DNA of 64,000 bases, taken from positions 310,001 through 374,000 of the forward strand of contig NZ_JPZL01000001.1 of the NCBI RefSeq assembly GCF_000759345.1. Reading direction: 5' to 3'. Below, in pieces: positions 46,408 to 55,577 of this stretch (positions within the stretch are counted from its first letter, which is position 1; each line of letters begins with the position of its first letter). The notes under the pieces are model-generated. The model saw only the letters and a program-made list of their open reading frames with translations, was not told where the DNA came from and did not search any database. This DNA is from Litchfieldella xinjiangensis. GTDB taxonomy: Bacteria; Pseudomonadota; Gammaproteobacteria; Pseudomonadales; Halomonadaceae. A program made the translations under genes and the position numbers.

Positions 46408-47589
46408 CTATCGGGCGAGGGACCAGGGATTCGACGTCAGCGGTACGGCGCCATTCTCCGTGACCCGCACGGTATCGCTGCATCCGATCCCCCAAAGGCC
46501 GGGAAGCCGCAAGCAGAGTGGCAGGTGAAACACCATGTCCGGTTCGAATTGTCGCCGCTGGCCACGGGCGATAAAGCCGGTTCCCTCGACCCAGGACGGG
46601 GGGAATTGGGCCCCGACGCTGTAGCCGAATACCCCCGAAAAGAAGACATCCGAGGCCACGGGAGCCAGAACCTGCTCACCGGCCCGGGCCGCATCGTCGA
46701 AAGAGCGGCCTGGACGCATGGCCTCGGTCAGCGCTTCATAGAGTCTGTGGGTAGTATCGAAGATGGCCTGCATGCGAGCACTGGGTGTACCGGCAGTGAC
46801 GGTTCGCATCATCGGCGCGGTGTATCGCTTCCAGGCACTGCCGAACTCGAGGAATACCGGATCGCCCTCCTCGATACGGTGACGCTGATGATTGACATGG
46901 ATAATGCTGCTGCGCCGTCCGCTGGTGACGATGGGCTGCATGCTCATGAACTCGCTGCCCGCCGAATGCATGGCCTGGCAACCGATGGCGGCCAATTCAC
47001 AATCGGTAATGCCGGGACGCACCGCCTGCGCCGCCGCTTCGATGCCGAGTCCCGTCAGCCGGGCGCTCTCCCCCAGCGCATCGAGTTCCAATGACGTCTT
47101 GACCAAGCGCACCCCATCGATGACGGGGCCCGCGTCCACGAAACGATGCCCCGGCAGCCGCTCCATCAGGCCTTGAATCACGCCATGACGCAACGACCCA
47201 TGCCAGGTGTCGATGCCGATGCGCTTTCCGGCATCGGCGAGGCAATCTGCCAGCGGGACGAGCACTTCGTCCACCCCCTCCCAGCGATAGCCGACAATAT
47301 CCCTGACCCGGGTCGTTGCCACGGCCGGCCCGGTCTCGATGGAGGGCACCTGAAGCATCAGCTGTCGTGGGCCGAATACCAGGGCGACGTGCACCGCAAC
47401 CTCGAAGGTGTGATAGCCGGTCAAGTAAAAGATATCGGCGGGGTCGGTCAGCAGCAGCGCATCCAACGATTGAGCCTTCATGGCGGCAAGCAAGGCCGAA
47501 CGACGTCGCTGAAATTCTTCTTCTGGGAAAGGGCATTCCGAGCCCGCCAGATCCTGCTGAAGCCAGGCACGGTAGTCATTGTGGTTCAT
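46408..47589 (-). CDS. M24-family metallopeptidase (Xaa-Pro peptidase-like)
   Basis: This 393-residue pita-bread-fold protein has a creatinase-like N-terminal domain (LLLTDPADIFYLTGYHTFEV near residue 40). The C-terminal M24 domain has AAQAVRPGITDCELAA, DPVFLEFGSAWKRYTAPMMRTV and GYSVGAQFPPSW. In the usual dimetal site the residues D, D, H, E, E are conserved; here GSAWKRY stands where a DxG metal motif is common, so the metal ligands may be incomplete and activity is uncertain. GGAGACG precedes the ATG. It lies 116 bp after the glycosyltransferase operon on the same strand. Confidence 0.8.
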   Translation of the reverse strand: MNHNDYRAWLQQDLAGSECPFPEEEFQRRRSALLAAMKAQSLDALLLTDPADIFYLTGYHTFEVAVHVALVFGPRQLMLQVPSIETGPAVATTRVRDIVGYRWEGVDEVLVPLADCLADAGKRIGIDTWHGSLRHGVIQGLMERLPGHRFVDAGPVIDGVRLVKTSLELDALGESARLTGLGIEAAAQAVRPGITDCELAAIGCQAMHSAGSEFMSMQPIVTSGRRSSIIHVNHQRHRIEEGDPVFLEFGSAWKRYTAPMMRTVTAGTPSARMQAIFDTTHRLYEALTEAMRPGRSFDDAARAGEQVLAPVASDVFFSGVFGYSVGAQFPPSWVEGTGFIARGQRRQFEPDMVFHLPLCLRLPGLWGIGCSDTVRVTENGAVPLTSNPWSLAR

Positions 47590-47705
47590 CGATACGTCTC
47601 CCAGGCTGGCTCACGATACGTGCTCGACTCCCGACACGGGGGAGCCTCTCACAGCATGGAAGAGAACGTTGCCGACCGCCACGACCCGACTCGCCGACTT
47701 CCGGC

Positions 47706-49133
47706 CTATTGTCCCCATTGGCCACTGCGTTTCATCTGGCCCCACTGATGCTTGCGGCGAGAAAACCATTGCCACAGACCGCGGCAGCGCCAAAGGGTGT
47801 TGAGCTGGCGATAGCCGAAATTTTCGAGAACGGCCATCAGGAATAAACGCAGCATGTCCCGGCGTCGTTGATAGACACGAAACGAGAGTGTCTCGAGCAG
47901 CAAGCCATTGACCGACAGCAAGATACCCATGCCGATCGCCACTGTCAGAAAGACGGCCAACGCCAGCGGTGATACCAGTCCAGTGACGAAACCGAACAGC
48001 ATGAATGCATAACCGGCCAGTTCCACCAAGGGACCCAGCCATTCGAACAAAGCCATGAAGGGCCAGGCCAGGTGACCGGCAGCGCCCCCGCGGGGGCTGA
48101 AGGCCAGCCGAAAATGTGTCGTGAGGCTTTCAGCCAAGCCGCGCTGCCATCGGCTTCGTTGACGACCCAGCGTGCCCAGGTCTTCCGGGGCTTCGGTCCA
48201 GCAGATCGGGTCGGGCAGGTAGCGTATGCGATACGGGATACCCGCCAGGCGATGGTGACGATGCAACCTGACTACCAACTCCATGTCCTCGCCTACCGTT
48301 GCGGTACTATAGCCCCCGACCGCCATGACGCGCTCACGGTCGAACAGGCCGAAGGCCCCCGAGATGATCAGCACCGCATTCATGGGTGACCAGCCCAGGC
48401 GACCGAACAAGAAGGCACGCAGGTACTCGACGATCTGGAATCGGGCGAGCAGGCTCTCGGGTATACCCGCTTCGAGCAGGAACCCGCCACGAACTTGCGA
48501 CCCATTGGCGATACGCACGGTACCGCCCGCGGCAATGGTTCGCTCGTCCTCGAGGAACGGCTGCACGACCCGCAGCAAGCTGTCTCGCTGCAGGATGGAA
48601 TCGGCATCCACGGCACAGAACAGGCCATGACGGGCGGAATTGATCCCCGCATTCAAGGCATCCGCCTTGCCACCATTGGCCTTGTCGATCACTTTCAGGT
48701 TCGGGTAGCGCCGGGAAAGATAGACCCCTCGCACCTCCTGGTGGGGTACCACCAGACGCATCGGCTCCGGGTGCTCGGCCAGTTCGAATGCCTCGATCAG
48801 TACCGCCAGAGTCGCGTCCTTCGAGCCGTCATTGATAATGACGACCTCATAGTCCGGATACTGCAACTGCAGCAACGAGCGTATCGAGGTGCGGATCGTC
48901 GCTTCCTCGTTGTAGGCGGGAACCAGCAATGAGACCGGCGGTTCGATCCCCAGGTAAGGGGCCTCCTCGCCCAATTCGGCGCGCTGGCGCATATAGCGAC
49001 GCAGGCTGACCATCGACAACAGGTTGAGGGCCAGGTAGCCCCCGTTGAGCAGAAGGAAGTAGCCAATGAAGCCCACCTGGGCCCACCACGCCCAGTCGAT
49101 ACCAGCCAACGCAGCCTGAATCGAATCCATCAT
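47706..49133 (-). CDS. Processive family 2 glycosyltransferase (PgaC-like)
   Basis: This 475-residue inner-membrane synthase has one N-terminal membrane segment (about 18-42), then the GT2 catalytic domain. Motifs are VPAYNEE (UDP-sugar), INDGSKDAT (first DxD region), AVDADS (metal), TVGEDMELV (catalytic base region) and QRSRWQRGL (the QxxRW product motif). At least three C-terminal membrane segments follow. This is the architecture of PNAG, hyaluronan and cellulose synthases. It ends the leftward sensor-regulator-exporter operon and overlaps the HEAT gene by four bases (ATGATGA). The sugar is unknown. Confidence 0.92.
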   Translation of the reverse strand: MMDSIQAALAGIDWAWWAQVGFIGYFLLLNGGYLALNLLSMVSLRRYMRQRAELGEEAPYLGIEPPVSLLVPAYNEEATIRTSIRSLLQLQYPDYEVVIINDGSKDATLAVLIEAFELAEHPEPMRLVVPHQEVRGVYLSRRYPNLKVIDKANGGKADALNAGINSARHGLFCAVDADSILQRDSLLRVVQPFLEDERTIAAGGTVRIANGSQVRGGFLLEAGIPESLLARFQIVEYLRAFLFGRLGWSPMNAVLIISGAFGLFDRERVMAVGGYSTATVGEDMELVVRLHRHHRLAGIPYRIRYLPDPICWTEAPEDLGTLGRQRSRWQRGLAESLTTHFRLAFSPRGGAAGHLAWPFMALFEWLGPLVELAGYAFMLFGFVTGLVSPLALAVFLTVAIGMGILLSVNGLLLETLSFRVYQRRRDMLRLFLMAVLENFGYRQLNTLWRCRGLWQWFSRRKHQWGQMKRSGQWGQ

Positions 49134-50245
49134 TGCCCGCCCTCGATCCTGGCACGCCGGAGCGCATCCTGCCCATAACGATCCTCGATGGAGTCCAGCA
49201 AGGTATCGAGCCGGTCGGATGACATGCCTGGCAGCGCAACGAGTGTATCCGCGGCCGCTTGGCGAACCCACCAACTTTGATCGGCCAGGAGTGGCGCCAG
49301 GATCTCGTCGTCTTCTGCCAAGGATTGCTTACCAAACGCCAGGACGGCGGCATGCCTGACCTGGGGAAGCGCATGCGCCAGTGCCTCGCACAAACGAGGG
49401 CGGTCACGGGGGTCGCCCAGCTCGCCCAGGCAACGGAGCGCCGCCTCCTGTCGTCCTGGCTCCATGACTTCCTCACCATCGACATCCAGGATTCTGCGTG
49501 CCCAGGGCGCCGCCTTCGAGGGTTCCGCCCAGGCAAGGAGCTCGACGAGCCGCCGACGCTCTTGATCGTCTCCGGCTTCGAGCGATTCGAGCAGCGGGCC
49601 GGTCACCACTTCCCGACCCGCCTGGCGACATACCGCCACGAGCCGCGGCAACGCCCAATCGGTACGCTGCGCGACCTGCGGCATGATCAGCCACATGGCG
49701 CGCGAGGCATCCAGGCTAACCAAAGTCTGAACTGCAGCCATGGAAACCACGGTGTTGCGCGACGCGAGTAGCGGCACGACGGCAGCCCAATGGCCAGGGT
49801 CGGCCAGGTAGCGCAAGCAGCTCAGTGCCACCAATGTGTGGTGTACTGCCGCGCCCTCCAATAGCCGCAAGAGGGAGTCGACGAGCCCGAGATCTCCCAA
49901 TAGAACATTGAGGCGTTCCCGGGCGCTTCCTTTCAGTTGCCGCTGTGTCTTGAGCCACAACAATAGAAACCACAATCGCGCCTGGCGCGACCCAAGCGTT
50001 GCGTGACTGGCGGCATCAGGCTCGCCCTCGCCCAGGCTAGCCATCGCCAGGCGCGGACGCCAGAACGCCTGGAATGCGCGGCGCCGTCGTTCGCGACGTG
50101 CGGCCAGCTCGGAAAGGATGAGTATCTGGCCCATGATGGCCAGGGTCAGGATTACCAGGCCAATCGCGCTATAAAGTGCAGCCCGCAGGATGGCATCCTC
50201 GGGCAGGCTCGCCAGAAGGGAAAAGGGGGTGCCCTCAGAAGGCAT
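49130..50245 (-). CDS. Membrane-anchored HEAT-repeat protein
   Basis: This 371-residue protein has one N-terminal membrane segment (about 17-42, AILRAALYSAIGLVILTLAI) and then a cytosolic helical solenoid of HEAT/PBS-lyase-like repeats, for example ALRCLGELGDPRDRPRLCEAL, AVLAFGKQSLAEDDEIL and WWVRQAAADTLVALPGM. Such repeats serve protein-protein contacts. Position between the glycosyltransferase and the outer-membrane protein in one operon suggests a scaffold for the synthase, perhaps reading the response regulator. I use the Met at 50245; an earlier Met eight codons upstream is possible. Confidence 0.8.
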   Translation of the reverse strand: MPSEGTPFSLLASLPEDAILRAALYSAIGLVILTLAIMGQILILSELAARRERRRRAFQAFWRPRLAMASLGEGEPDAASHATLGSRQARLWFLLLWLKTQRQLKGSARERLNVLLGDLGLVDSLLRLLEGAAVHHTLVALSCLRYLADPGHWAAVVPLLASRNTVVSMAAVQTLVSLDASRAMWLIMPQVAQRTDWALPRLVAVCRQAGREVVTGPLLESLEAGDDQERRRLVELLAWAEPSKAAPWARRILDVDGEEVMEPGRQEAALRCLGELGDPRDRPRLCEALAHALPQVRHAAVLAFGKQSLAEDDEILAPLLADQSWWVRQAAADTLVALPGMSSDRLDTLLDSIEDRYGQDALRRARIEGGQ

Positions 50246-51416
50246 GACGGATCCCCAGTTGGATTCCACGTCGGTCGTAGAGTCTTCCCTGACTGAGATG
50301 GCCCAACTCCCAGCTCATGGCCCACTGCGGTGTCAGCCAGTGGCGGCCACGCAAACTCAAGGAATGAACGTCAGTCGTCACCACATCACCCCCGGGGACA
50401 GCCTCTTCTTCTCGCCCCAGGCTGGCCCTAAGGCCCACCGAGCTTGGCCCAGAGTAGTAGTAATCCAGCCCCAGATCGTGACCGACGGGGCGACCCGCAC
50501 CTTCGACGTCACTCACGTTGAGCGTGTAGGCGGCACGCCACACACCCCAGTAGCGCTCCAGGCCCAACGCCAGCCGGTCGACATGGGACGCTTCGTACTG
50601 GGTTCGCCGCAGACTGGCGTTGCTCACGACACCGCGCGGCAGCACTCGTTGGATGGCGAGGTCGAGGTAATGCTCAGGTAGAAATGTCGGTGAGGAGGCG
50701 ATTCCTATCTCGGGTTGTAACGACCAGCGCTCATCCAGGGGAAACACCGCCCCTGCCTCAATACCGGTATCCCAGGCATCGTACCGCTGCTCCCTCAGGG
50801 CCGCTGCATACCACGTCGGAGCCCCCGCACGCGAGGAAGCGTAATCGATGCGCTGGGTTTGCCAGTCGGCATACCCGCCATCGAGTCGTTCATGGCGCCA
50901 CGACGCCTCGAGTTCATGCACTCGTCGGCCAGGCGTCTGTGAAGGAGCCGCGGGCATCGGCTGGGTCGGGTTGAGGGCCTCTCGCGCCTGGGTGACCACC
51001 GTCGACACCAAGGCATAATCCGGTGCCAGGGTCTCGGCTTTCTCCAGCGGCGCCAGGGCACGCTCGGGTTGCCCTGACCAAAGCAGTGCCTGTCCCCGAG
51101 CCAGAAGCGCATCGACGTCTTCAGGCTGCTCGGCCAGGAGCCGGTCGAACTGGGCCAGGGCAGCCGAGTAGTTGCCCTGCCAAGCCAGCACCTGACCATA
51201 CAGCAGCCGTCCCGGACGATCCTCGGGCGACGTCTCCAAATGCCTGGCCAGCAACGTCTCGGCAACCGGAAGGTTATCGGCTTCTATGTACTCCCGGGCT
51301 CGATCCAGCGCCGGTGAGGCAAAGGCGGGTCCAGCGACGCTACCTAACATGAGCATCAGAGCTGCCAGGCGATGACGCGAGCCCCGTCGCTGACTTCGAT
51401 ACCCACACCACACCAT
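50235..51416 (-). CDS. TPR and YaiO-family outer-membrane beta-barrel protein
   Basis: This 393-residue exported protein has a signal peptide (LAALMLMLGSVAGPAFA, cleavage near residue 33). It continues with about three TPR-like helical pairs over 35-145 (ALAQFDRLLAEQPEDVDALL). The C-terminal region is beta-barrel, rich in alternating aromatic/polar strands (HELEASWRHERLDGGYADW, SLSLRGRHWLTPQWAMSWEL) and ends HAF, a typical outer-membrane signal. TPR plus barrel is the layout of polysaccharide exporters such as PgaA and AlgK/AlgE. Its start overlaps the response regulator stop by one base (TAATG). Confidence 0.85.
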   Translation of the reverse strand: MVWCGYRSQRRGSRHRLAALMLMLGSVAGPAFASPALDRAREYIEADNLPVAETLLARHLETSPEDRPGRLLYGQVLAWQGNYSAALAQFDRLLAEQPEDVDALLARGQALLWSGQPERALAPLEKAETLAPDYALVSTVVTQAREALNPTQPMPAAPSQTPGRRVHELEASWRHERLDGGYADWQTQRIDYASSRAGAPTWYAAALREQRYDAWDTGIEAGAVFPLDERWSLQPEIGIASSPTFLPEHYLDLAIQRVLPRGVVSNASLRRTQYEASHVDRLALGLERYWGVWRAAYTLNVSDVEGAGRPVGHDLGLDYYYSGPSSVGLRASLGREEEAVPGGDVVTTDVHSLSLRGRHWLTPQWAMSWELGHLSQGRLYDRRGIQLGIRHAF

Positions 51417-51811
51417 TAGCGCCTCCTCATAAAACGACGGATGCGTGCCAGTAGCTCCTCCGGCTGGAAGGGCTTGGTCACATAATCATCAGCGCCCAGC
51501 TCCAGTGCGCGAACGATATCCGACTCACGTGTCTTGGCGGTCAGCATCAAAACGGGCACCTCCTGCCATGGGGCCAGGTGGCGGAGATGCTCGAGCAACT
51601 CGAGCCCATCGTGATAGGGCAACATGATATCCATCAGCACCAGCTGCGGTACCTCCGGGCTCTCGAACCGCTCGAGCGCCTGCCGACCATCGGCAGCATG
51701 CTCGACCATGAATCCTTGACGCTCGAGGAGGTAACGAATCAAGAACGCGATGTCTTCCTCATCCTCGATCATCAGGATGCGTGGCTTGCCATCCGCTTCG
51801 GGCTGATTCAT
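51416..51811 (-). CDS. Single-domain response regulator
   Basis: This 131-residue CheY-like receiver has the acidic pocket IEDEED near residues 15-20, phosphoacceptor Asp61 in LVLMDIMLP, Thr/Lys switch residues in LMLTAKTRESD and YVTKPF, and no output domain. It must act by protein contact. It lies between the histidine kinase (9 bp upstream) and the outer-membrane protein gene, so its partner may be the HEAT protein or the glycosyltransferase. Confidence 0.93.
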   Translation of the reverse strand: MNQPEADGKPRILMIEDEEDIAFLIRYLLERQGFMVEHAADGRQALERFESPEVPQLVLMDIMLPYHDGLELLEHLRHLAPWQEVPVLMLTAKTRESDIVRALELGADDYVTKPFQPEELLARIRRFMRRR

Positions 51812-51820
51812 GGCTGCTCC

Positions 51821-53875
51821 TTATGGCTCATGTGTTTCCAAACCCGCGATACAGGGGAAGCGAACATAGAAGCGGGTGCCCTGCCCTGACTCGGAGGTGA
51901 ACCCTACCTCGCCATCCATTTCGGCCATCAAGGTCTGGGTGATTGCCAGGCCCAACCCTGTACCGCCCAACCGCCGACGATCCGACGAATCGACCTGGAC
52001 GAAACGCTCGAAAATCCTGTGATGATAGGCCTCGGGAATGCCCGGTCCTCGATCGCTGACGCCCACTTCGAGCATGGGCTTTCCTGCCATATTCACTTCG
52101 AGGACCTCCAGGGTCACGATGCCTTCACGTGGAGAAAATTTGCAGGCATTGGACAGGAGGTTTGCCATGACCTGGGCAAGACGATCCGCGTCGACCCGCA
52201 CCCAGCCATCGGCGGGATCCTCGTGCAGCTCAAGGGATACACCGAACGTGGCGGCGTAGGGATCGTTATCATGGATCGCCTGCCGCACCAGTGGCAGGAG
52301 TCGCATCGGCTGCAGGTTGAAGTCGAGACGACCGGACTCGAGCTTCTCGATGTCCAGAATGTCATTGATCAGGCGTGACAGCCGCTCGCTGTTCTTGTTG
52401 GCTATATCGATAAGCGGACGTGCCTCTCGGGGAAAGTCGCCGGCCATGCCTTGCGCGAGCATGCCCATGGCACCACGAATGGCCGTCAGTGGCGTGCGCA
52501 ATTCATGGCTTACCGTCGAGATGAATTCCGCTTTCACCTTCTCGATCTCCCTTCGCTGGGTAATATCGACGGCGACAGCGAGAAGGTAGCGACTTCCATC
52601 CGAGAGTGTCAGGGGACGCTTGAGAAGTTGTAGACAGCGTATCTCACCCCGGGCCGACTCGACCTCGACTTCAGGCACGCGTAGCTCGGGCCGGCCGGCA
52701 AGCAGCTCACTATCGCCACTGAGTAGCGGTACCAACAGATGGCCGCTGCGAAGCTCCGCGGGACGCTTTCCTTCCAATTGGCCGGGTTCGAGTCCGAGGA
52801 ACTCTGCAAAGGCGATATTGGTAAGCTGAAAACGCCCCTGGATGTCACGGGCGAAAATCAGGTTCTCGTCGGCATCGACCACGCTACGTAGGAAGGTGCG
52901 TTGATCCAGCAGCCGCCGCCGGGTGCGCAGTCGCTCGGTCACGTCGCGCACGATGGCCAGATGGGTGGCCTCCCCTGCCGGTACCATGCGCACCTCGAAC
53001 TCGTTGCCGTGGTCGTCATGCCATACGAAGCTGTGCAGCCTATCCCGGTCATCATCGGCCGCGAGACGGGACAGGAACTCCCCTTTAAGGCCTGCGGGTA
53101 CCGCAGCGGGCTTTGCGTTACGGTCGAGCCGCTCCACGCTGTCCGGGGGGTGAATCGAAAAGAGCTCATCAGGAACGGCGCGTAGCAGGGCTGCCACCCT
53201 TGCTTCGCCCTGCTGGGCCTCGCGGGCCAATTTACGGCGCAGCGCCAGATTACGGTTGACCGACCACAAGGCGGCACAGAAGATCAGGATGACCGTTGCC
53301 ACACCGATACCGCCCAGCCAGCGCGATCGGACTACCTGACGCTCGAGGCGGCGGTTATCCCTTGCCAGCTCTGAGCGCTCTTTGGCTTCAAGCGCCCCGA
53401 GTTGCCCTCGGATCTGGTCCATGGTCTGGCGCCCACCCGCCGCCAGTAGGCGTAACGAGGCCGCCTCGCGCCCCTCGAGTTCACGAACGGCGACATTGGC
53501 CTCGGCGATCGATAACCGGCGTAGCATCAGAAACTCGAGGCGCGCGTACCATTCCGGCTCGATGTTGCCGCGTTGTTGCAGCAAGCGCTGCAGGGATTGA
53601 CTATCCTCGGGGAGCCGCGTCAAGGCCTGATGGTAGGGCCGAAGGTAGGTCACTTCGCCAGTGATGACGTAGCCACGTTCACCGGTTTCCACGTCCTGTA
53701 CGGTAGACAATACGTTCTGTACTGCCGAAATCAATTCGAGGCTGCCGGTAACGGCCTGATTGGCCTCGAGCAGAGCTTGTTGGGTGCGTGCCGCCTGCCA
53801 ACCCAGGCCAATCAACATGACGAACGCCAGAATGAAGGCCAGGTTATGCCAGGTCGTGTCGGGAATACGCGGCAA
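51821..53875 (-). CDS. CHASE3 sensor histidine kinase with two PAS domains
   Basis: This 684-residue membrane kinase has membrane segment 1 at about 10-28, a periplasmic CHASE3 sensor over 35-180 (VETGERGYVITGEVTYLRPY) and membrane segment 2 near 187-205. Two PAS-like domains lie at about 225-315 and 325-440. HisKA carries His457 in STVSHELRTPL, and a HATPase has LLSNACKFSP, SDRGPGIP and GGTGLGLAI. It starts with TTG at 53875, placed by a strong AAGGAG six bases upstream; no in-frame ATG gives the first membrane helix. It is first gene of the operon and its partner receiver follows. Confidence 0.93.
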   Translation of the reverse strand: MPRIPDTTWHNLAFILAFVMLIGLGWQAARTQQALLEANQAVTGSLELISAVQNVLSTVQDVETGERGYVITGEVTYLRPYHQALTRLPEDSQSLQRLLQQRGNIEPEWYARLEFLMLRRLSIAEANVAVRELEGREAASLRLLAAGGRQTMDQIRGQLGALEAKERSELARDNRRLERQVVRSRWLGGIGVATVILIFCAALWSVNRNLALRRKLAREAQQGEARVAALLRAVPDELFSIHPPDSVERLDRNAKPAAVPAGLKGEFLSRLAADDDRDRLHSFVWHDDHGNEFEVRMVPAGEATHLAIVRDVTERLRTRRRLLDQRTFLRSVVDADENLIFARDIQGRFQLTNIAFAEFLGLEPGQLEGKRPAELRSGHLLVPLLSGDSELLAGRPELRVPEVEVESARGEIRCLQLLKRPLTLSDGSRYLLAVAVDITQRREIEKVKAEFISTVSHELRTPLTAIRGAMGMLAQGMAGDFPREARPLIDIANKNSERLSRLINDILDIEKLESGRLDFNLQPMRLLPLVRQAIHDNDPYAATFGVSLELHEDPADGWVRVDADRLAQVMANLLSNACKFSPREGIVTLEVLEVNMAGKPMLEVGVSDRGPGIPEAYHHRIFERFVQVDSSDRRRLGGTGLGLAITQTLMAEMDGEVGFTSESGQGTRFYVRFPCIAGLETHEP

Positions 53876-54032
53876 TACATTCTCCTTAAGGGAGTCATAC
53901 TATTAACGATAATCGACCACAGCGTTATCGGCGTCCAGCGCGCCACCTTAGCCATTACCGTGCCAAGGCCGTCATGGTATCGCAACCGATTACAGGCGTA
54001 TCATCAGGAAGCATGATCGCCAGGGGTGACGA

Positions 54033-54959
54033 ATGAGGAAGTCGATACGCGGGCAAGACCGCCTCACTTTGACGCTATTGAGGCACACTGGCCGCTTTGC
54101 GTGGCGCGTTTTGAAAGCGTTCTTTCGAAACCGCGGCCTGCTGTTGGCCGGAGGGATTGGCTATAATTTCCTGCTGTCGATCGTACCGCTGTTCGCCCTG
54201 CTCTGCGTGTTGTTGACTCATGTGGTCAACGAAGCCCAATTACTCGAGATTCTCGCCATTCAGGCTCGCCACCTCGCGCCCGCCCATGCGGATGTGATAC
54301 TCGATGCCGTGCGAACAGTACTCGATTCACGGGACGTTATCGGGGTCGTCGGCACCCTGGTGCTGGTCTTGTTCAGCTCGCTGGCGTTTCGAATGCTGGA
54401 AGATGCCATGGCCATCATCTTTCACCTGCCCGATGACCCCGCCAAGCGCAGTGCATGGGTCTCGGCCCTGCTCCCCTACGGTTTCATGCTGGTTTTGGGC
54501 GTGGGACTGCTCTTGCTGACGCTACTGGTATCGCTCACCAATGCCGCCAACGACTTGGCTATCGCCATTTTCGGGTATGGCCTGCCATTTGCCGGCGCAT
54601 CATTGGGCCTACTCTACCTGATCGGGTTCATCGGCATGTTTGCCTTGTTCAGCGCTATCTACAAGGTCCTGCCGGTGGTACGGATATCACTGCGCCGCGC
54701 CCTGATAGGCGGGTTCGTTGCAGCGCTTCTATGGGAAGGGGTGCGCCTGTTCCTGATGTTCTATTTCTCGCATTTGTCGGTGGTGAATGCCGTCTACGGC
54801 TCGCTGGCGACACTCATCATACTGTTGCTGAGTCTGGAAATCGGAGCCGTCATCCTTCTGCTTGGCGGCCAGGTCATCGCTGAGCTCGAGCGCAATGCGA
54901 GGGCCGGCCTTCCCTGGCATGTCGACCCAAGCAGAGAGCCCGTGACCCGGGTGGAGTGA
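54033..54959 (+). CDS. YihY/BrkB-family inner-membrane protein
   Basis: This 308-residue protein has six membrane segments and the family motif GIGYNFLLSIVPLFALL near residue 45. It also has LVLFSSLAFRMLEDAMAIIFH and GGFVAALLWEGVRLFLMFYF. YihY/BrkB proteins are widespread; some are linked to membrane biogenesis and complement resistance, and their transport role is unsettled. GGGGTGACGA precedes the ATG. It converges with the ExoD gene, with adjacent stops. Confidence 0.9.
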   Translation: MRKSIRGQDRLTLTLLRHTGRFAWRVLKAFFRNRGLLLAGGIGYNFLLSIVPLFALLCVLLTHVVNEAQLLEILAIQARHLAPAHADVILDAVRTVLDSRDVIGVVGTLVLVLFSSLAFRMLEDAMAIIFHLPDDPAKRSAWVSALLPYGFMLVLGVGLLLLTLLVSLTNAANDLAIAIFGYGLPFAGASLGLLYLIGFIGMFALFSAIYKVLPVVRISLRRALIGGFVAALLWEGVRLFLMFYFSHLSVVNAVYGSLATLIILLLSLEIGAVILLLGGQVIAELERNARAGLPWHVDPSREPVTRVE

Positions 54960-55577
54960 CTAGAAGACGTTGACCGCTACCGCTGTGAACGTTCCACCCG
55001 CCGCGAGGAACGCAAGCAAGGCCAGCAACCCGTCGCGAGCGATCAGGGCCAACCCGAACGCGACCAGGGCCACCCCGGCACCATTGACCGAAAAGGGCAC
55101 CAGCTCCATGGGGGGCATGGCAATGGCGATGACGACGCAACTGATGGCGATGACGACAATACCGACATCGCCCGTGAGCATGACCAGGCGTGGACGCAAC
55201 AGGCCATCGACATAGCTTGCCGGTTTCCGCAGCCACCGAATCGTCTTGTGCATGTTGCGCTTGGATACCGAGCGCTTGAGTAGCCAGGCAGGCAACCAGA
55301 AATGCTCTCGTCGCATCAGCAACTGTACCGCGACCAGAAGCACCATGATCGCCATCAACGAGGGTACGCCTGGGATGCCACTGATGATGGGCGCCAACGT
55401 GATCAACCCTGCCACGAGCAGGAACGGACCGAACGATCGTCTCCCGACGGCACTGAGCAGATCGTCCAGCGTGACCTGATCGCAATCGGGCGCGAAGCGT
55501 TCGATGTTGTCGAGCAATTCATTCAGATTGTGAGCTTGCGGTGGTTCTTGGCCCCTCCTGGCCGTTTCGTCATTCAC
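54960..55577 (-). CDS. ExoD-family exopolysaccharide-related membrane protein
   Basis: This 205-residue protein has an N-terminal cytosolic part (NLNELLDNIERFAPDCDQVT) and about four membrane segments. The family signature SFGPFLLVAGLITLAPIISG is followed by IPGVPSLMAIMVLLVA. ExoD is required for normal exopolysaccharide production in Sinorhizobium, but its biochemical role is not settled. I place the start at the GTG 55577, with AGGAT seven bases upstream. An in-frame ATG at 55607 lacks a good ribosome site. It overlaps the TerB gene by eight bases. Confidence 0.82.
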   Translation of the reverse strand: MNDETARRGQEPPQAHNLNELLDNIERFAPDCDQVTLDDLLSAVGRRSFGPFLLVAGLITLAPIISGIPGVPSLMAIMVLLVAVQLLMRREHFWLPAWLLKRSVSKRNMHKTIRWLRKPASYVDGLLRPRLVMLTGDVGIVVIAISCVVIAIAMPPMELVPFSVNGAGVALVAFGLALIARDGLLALLAFLAAGGTFTAVAVNVF

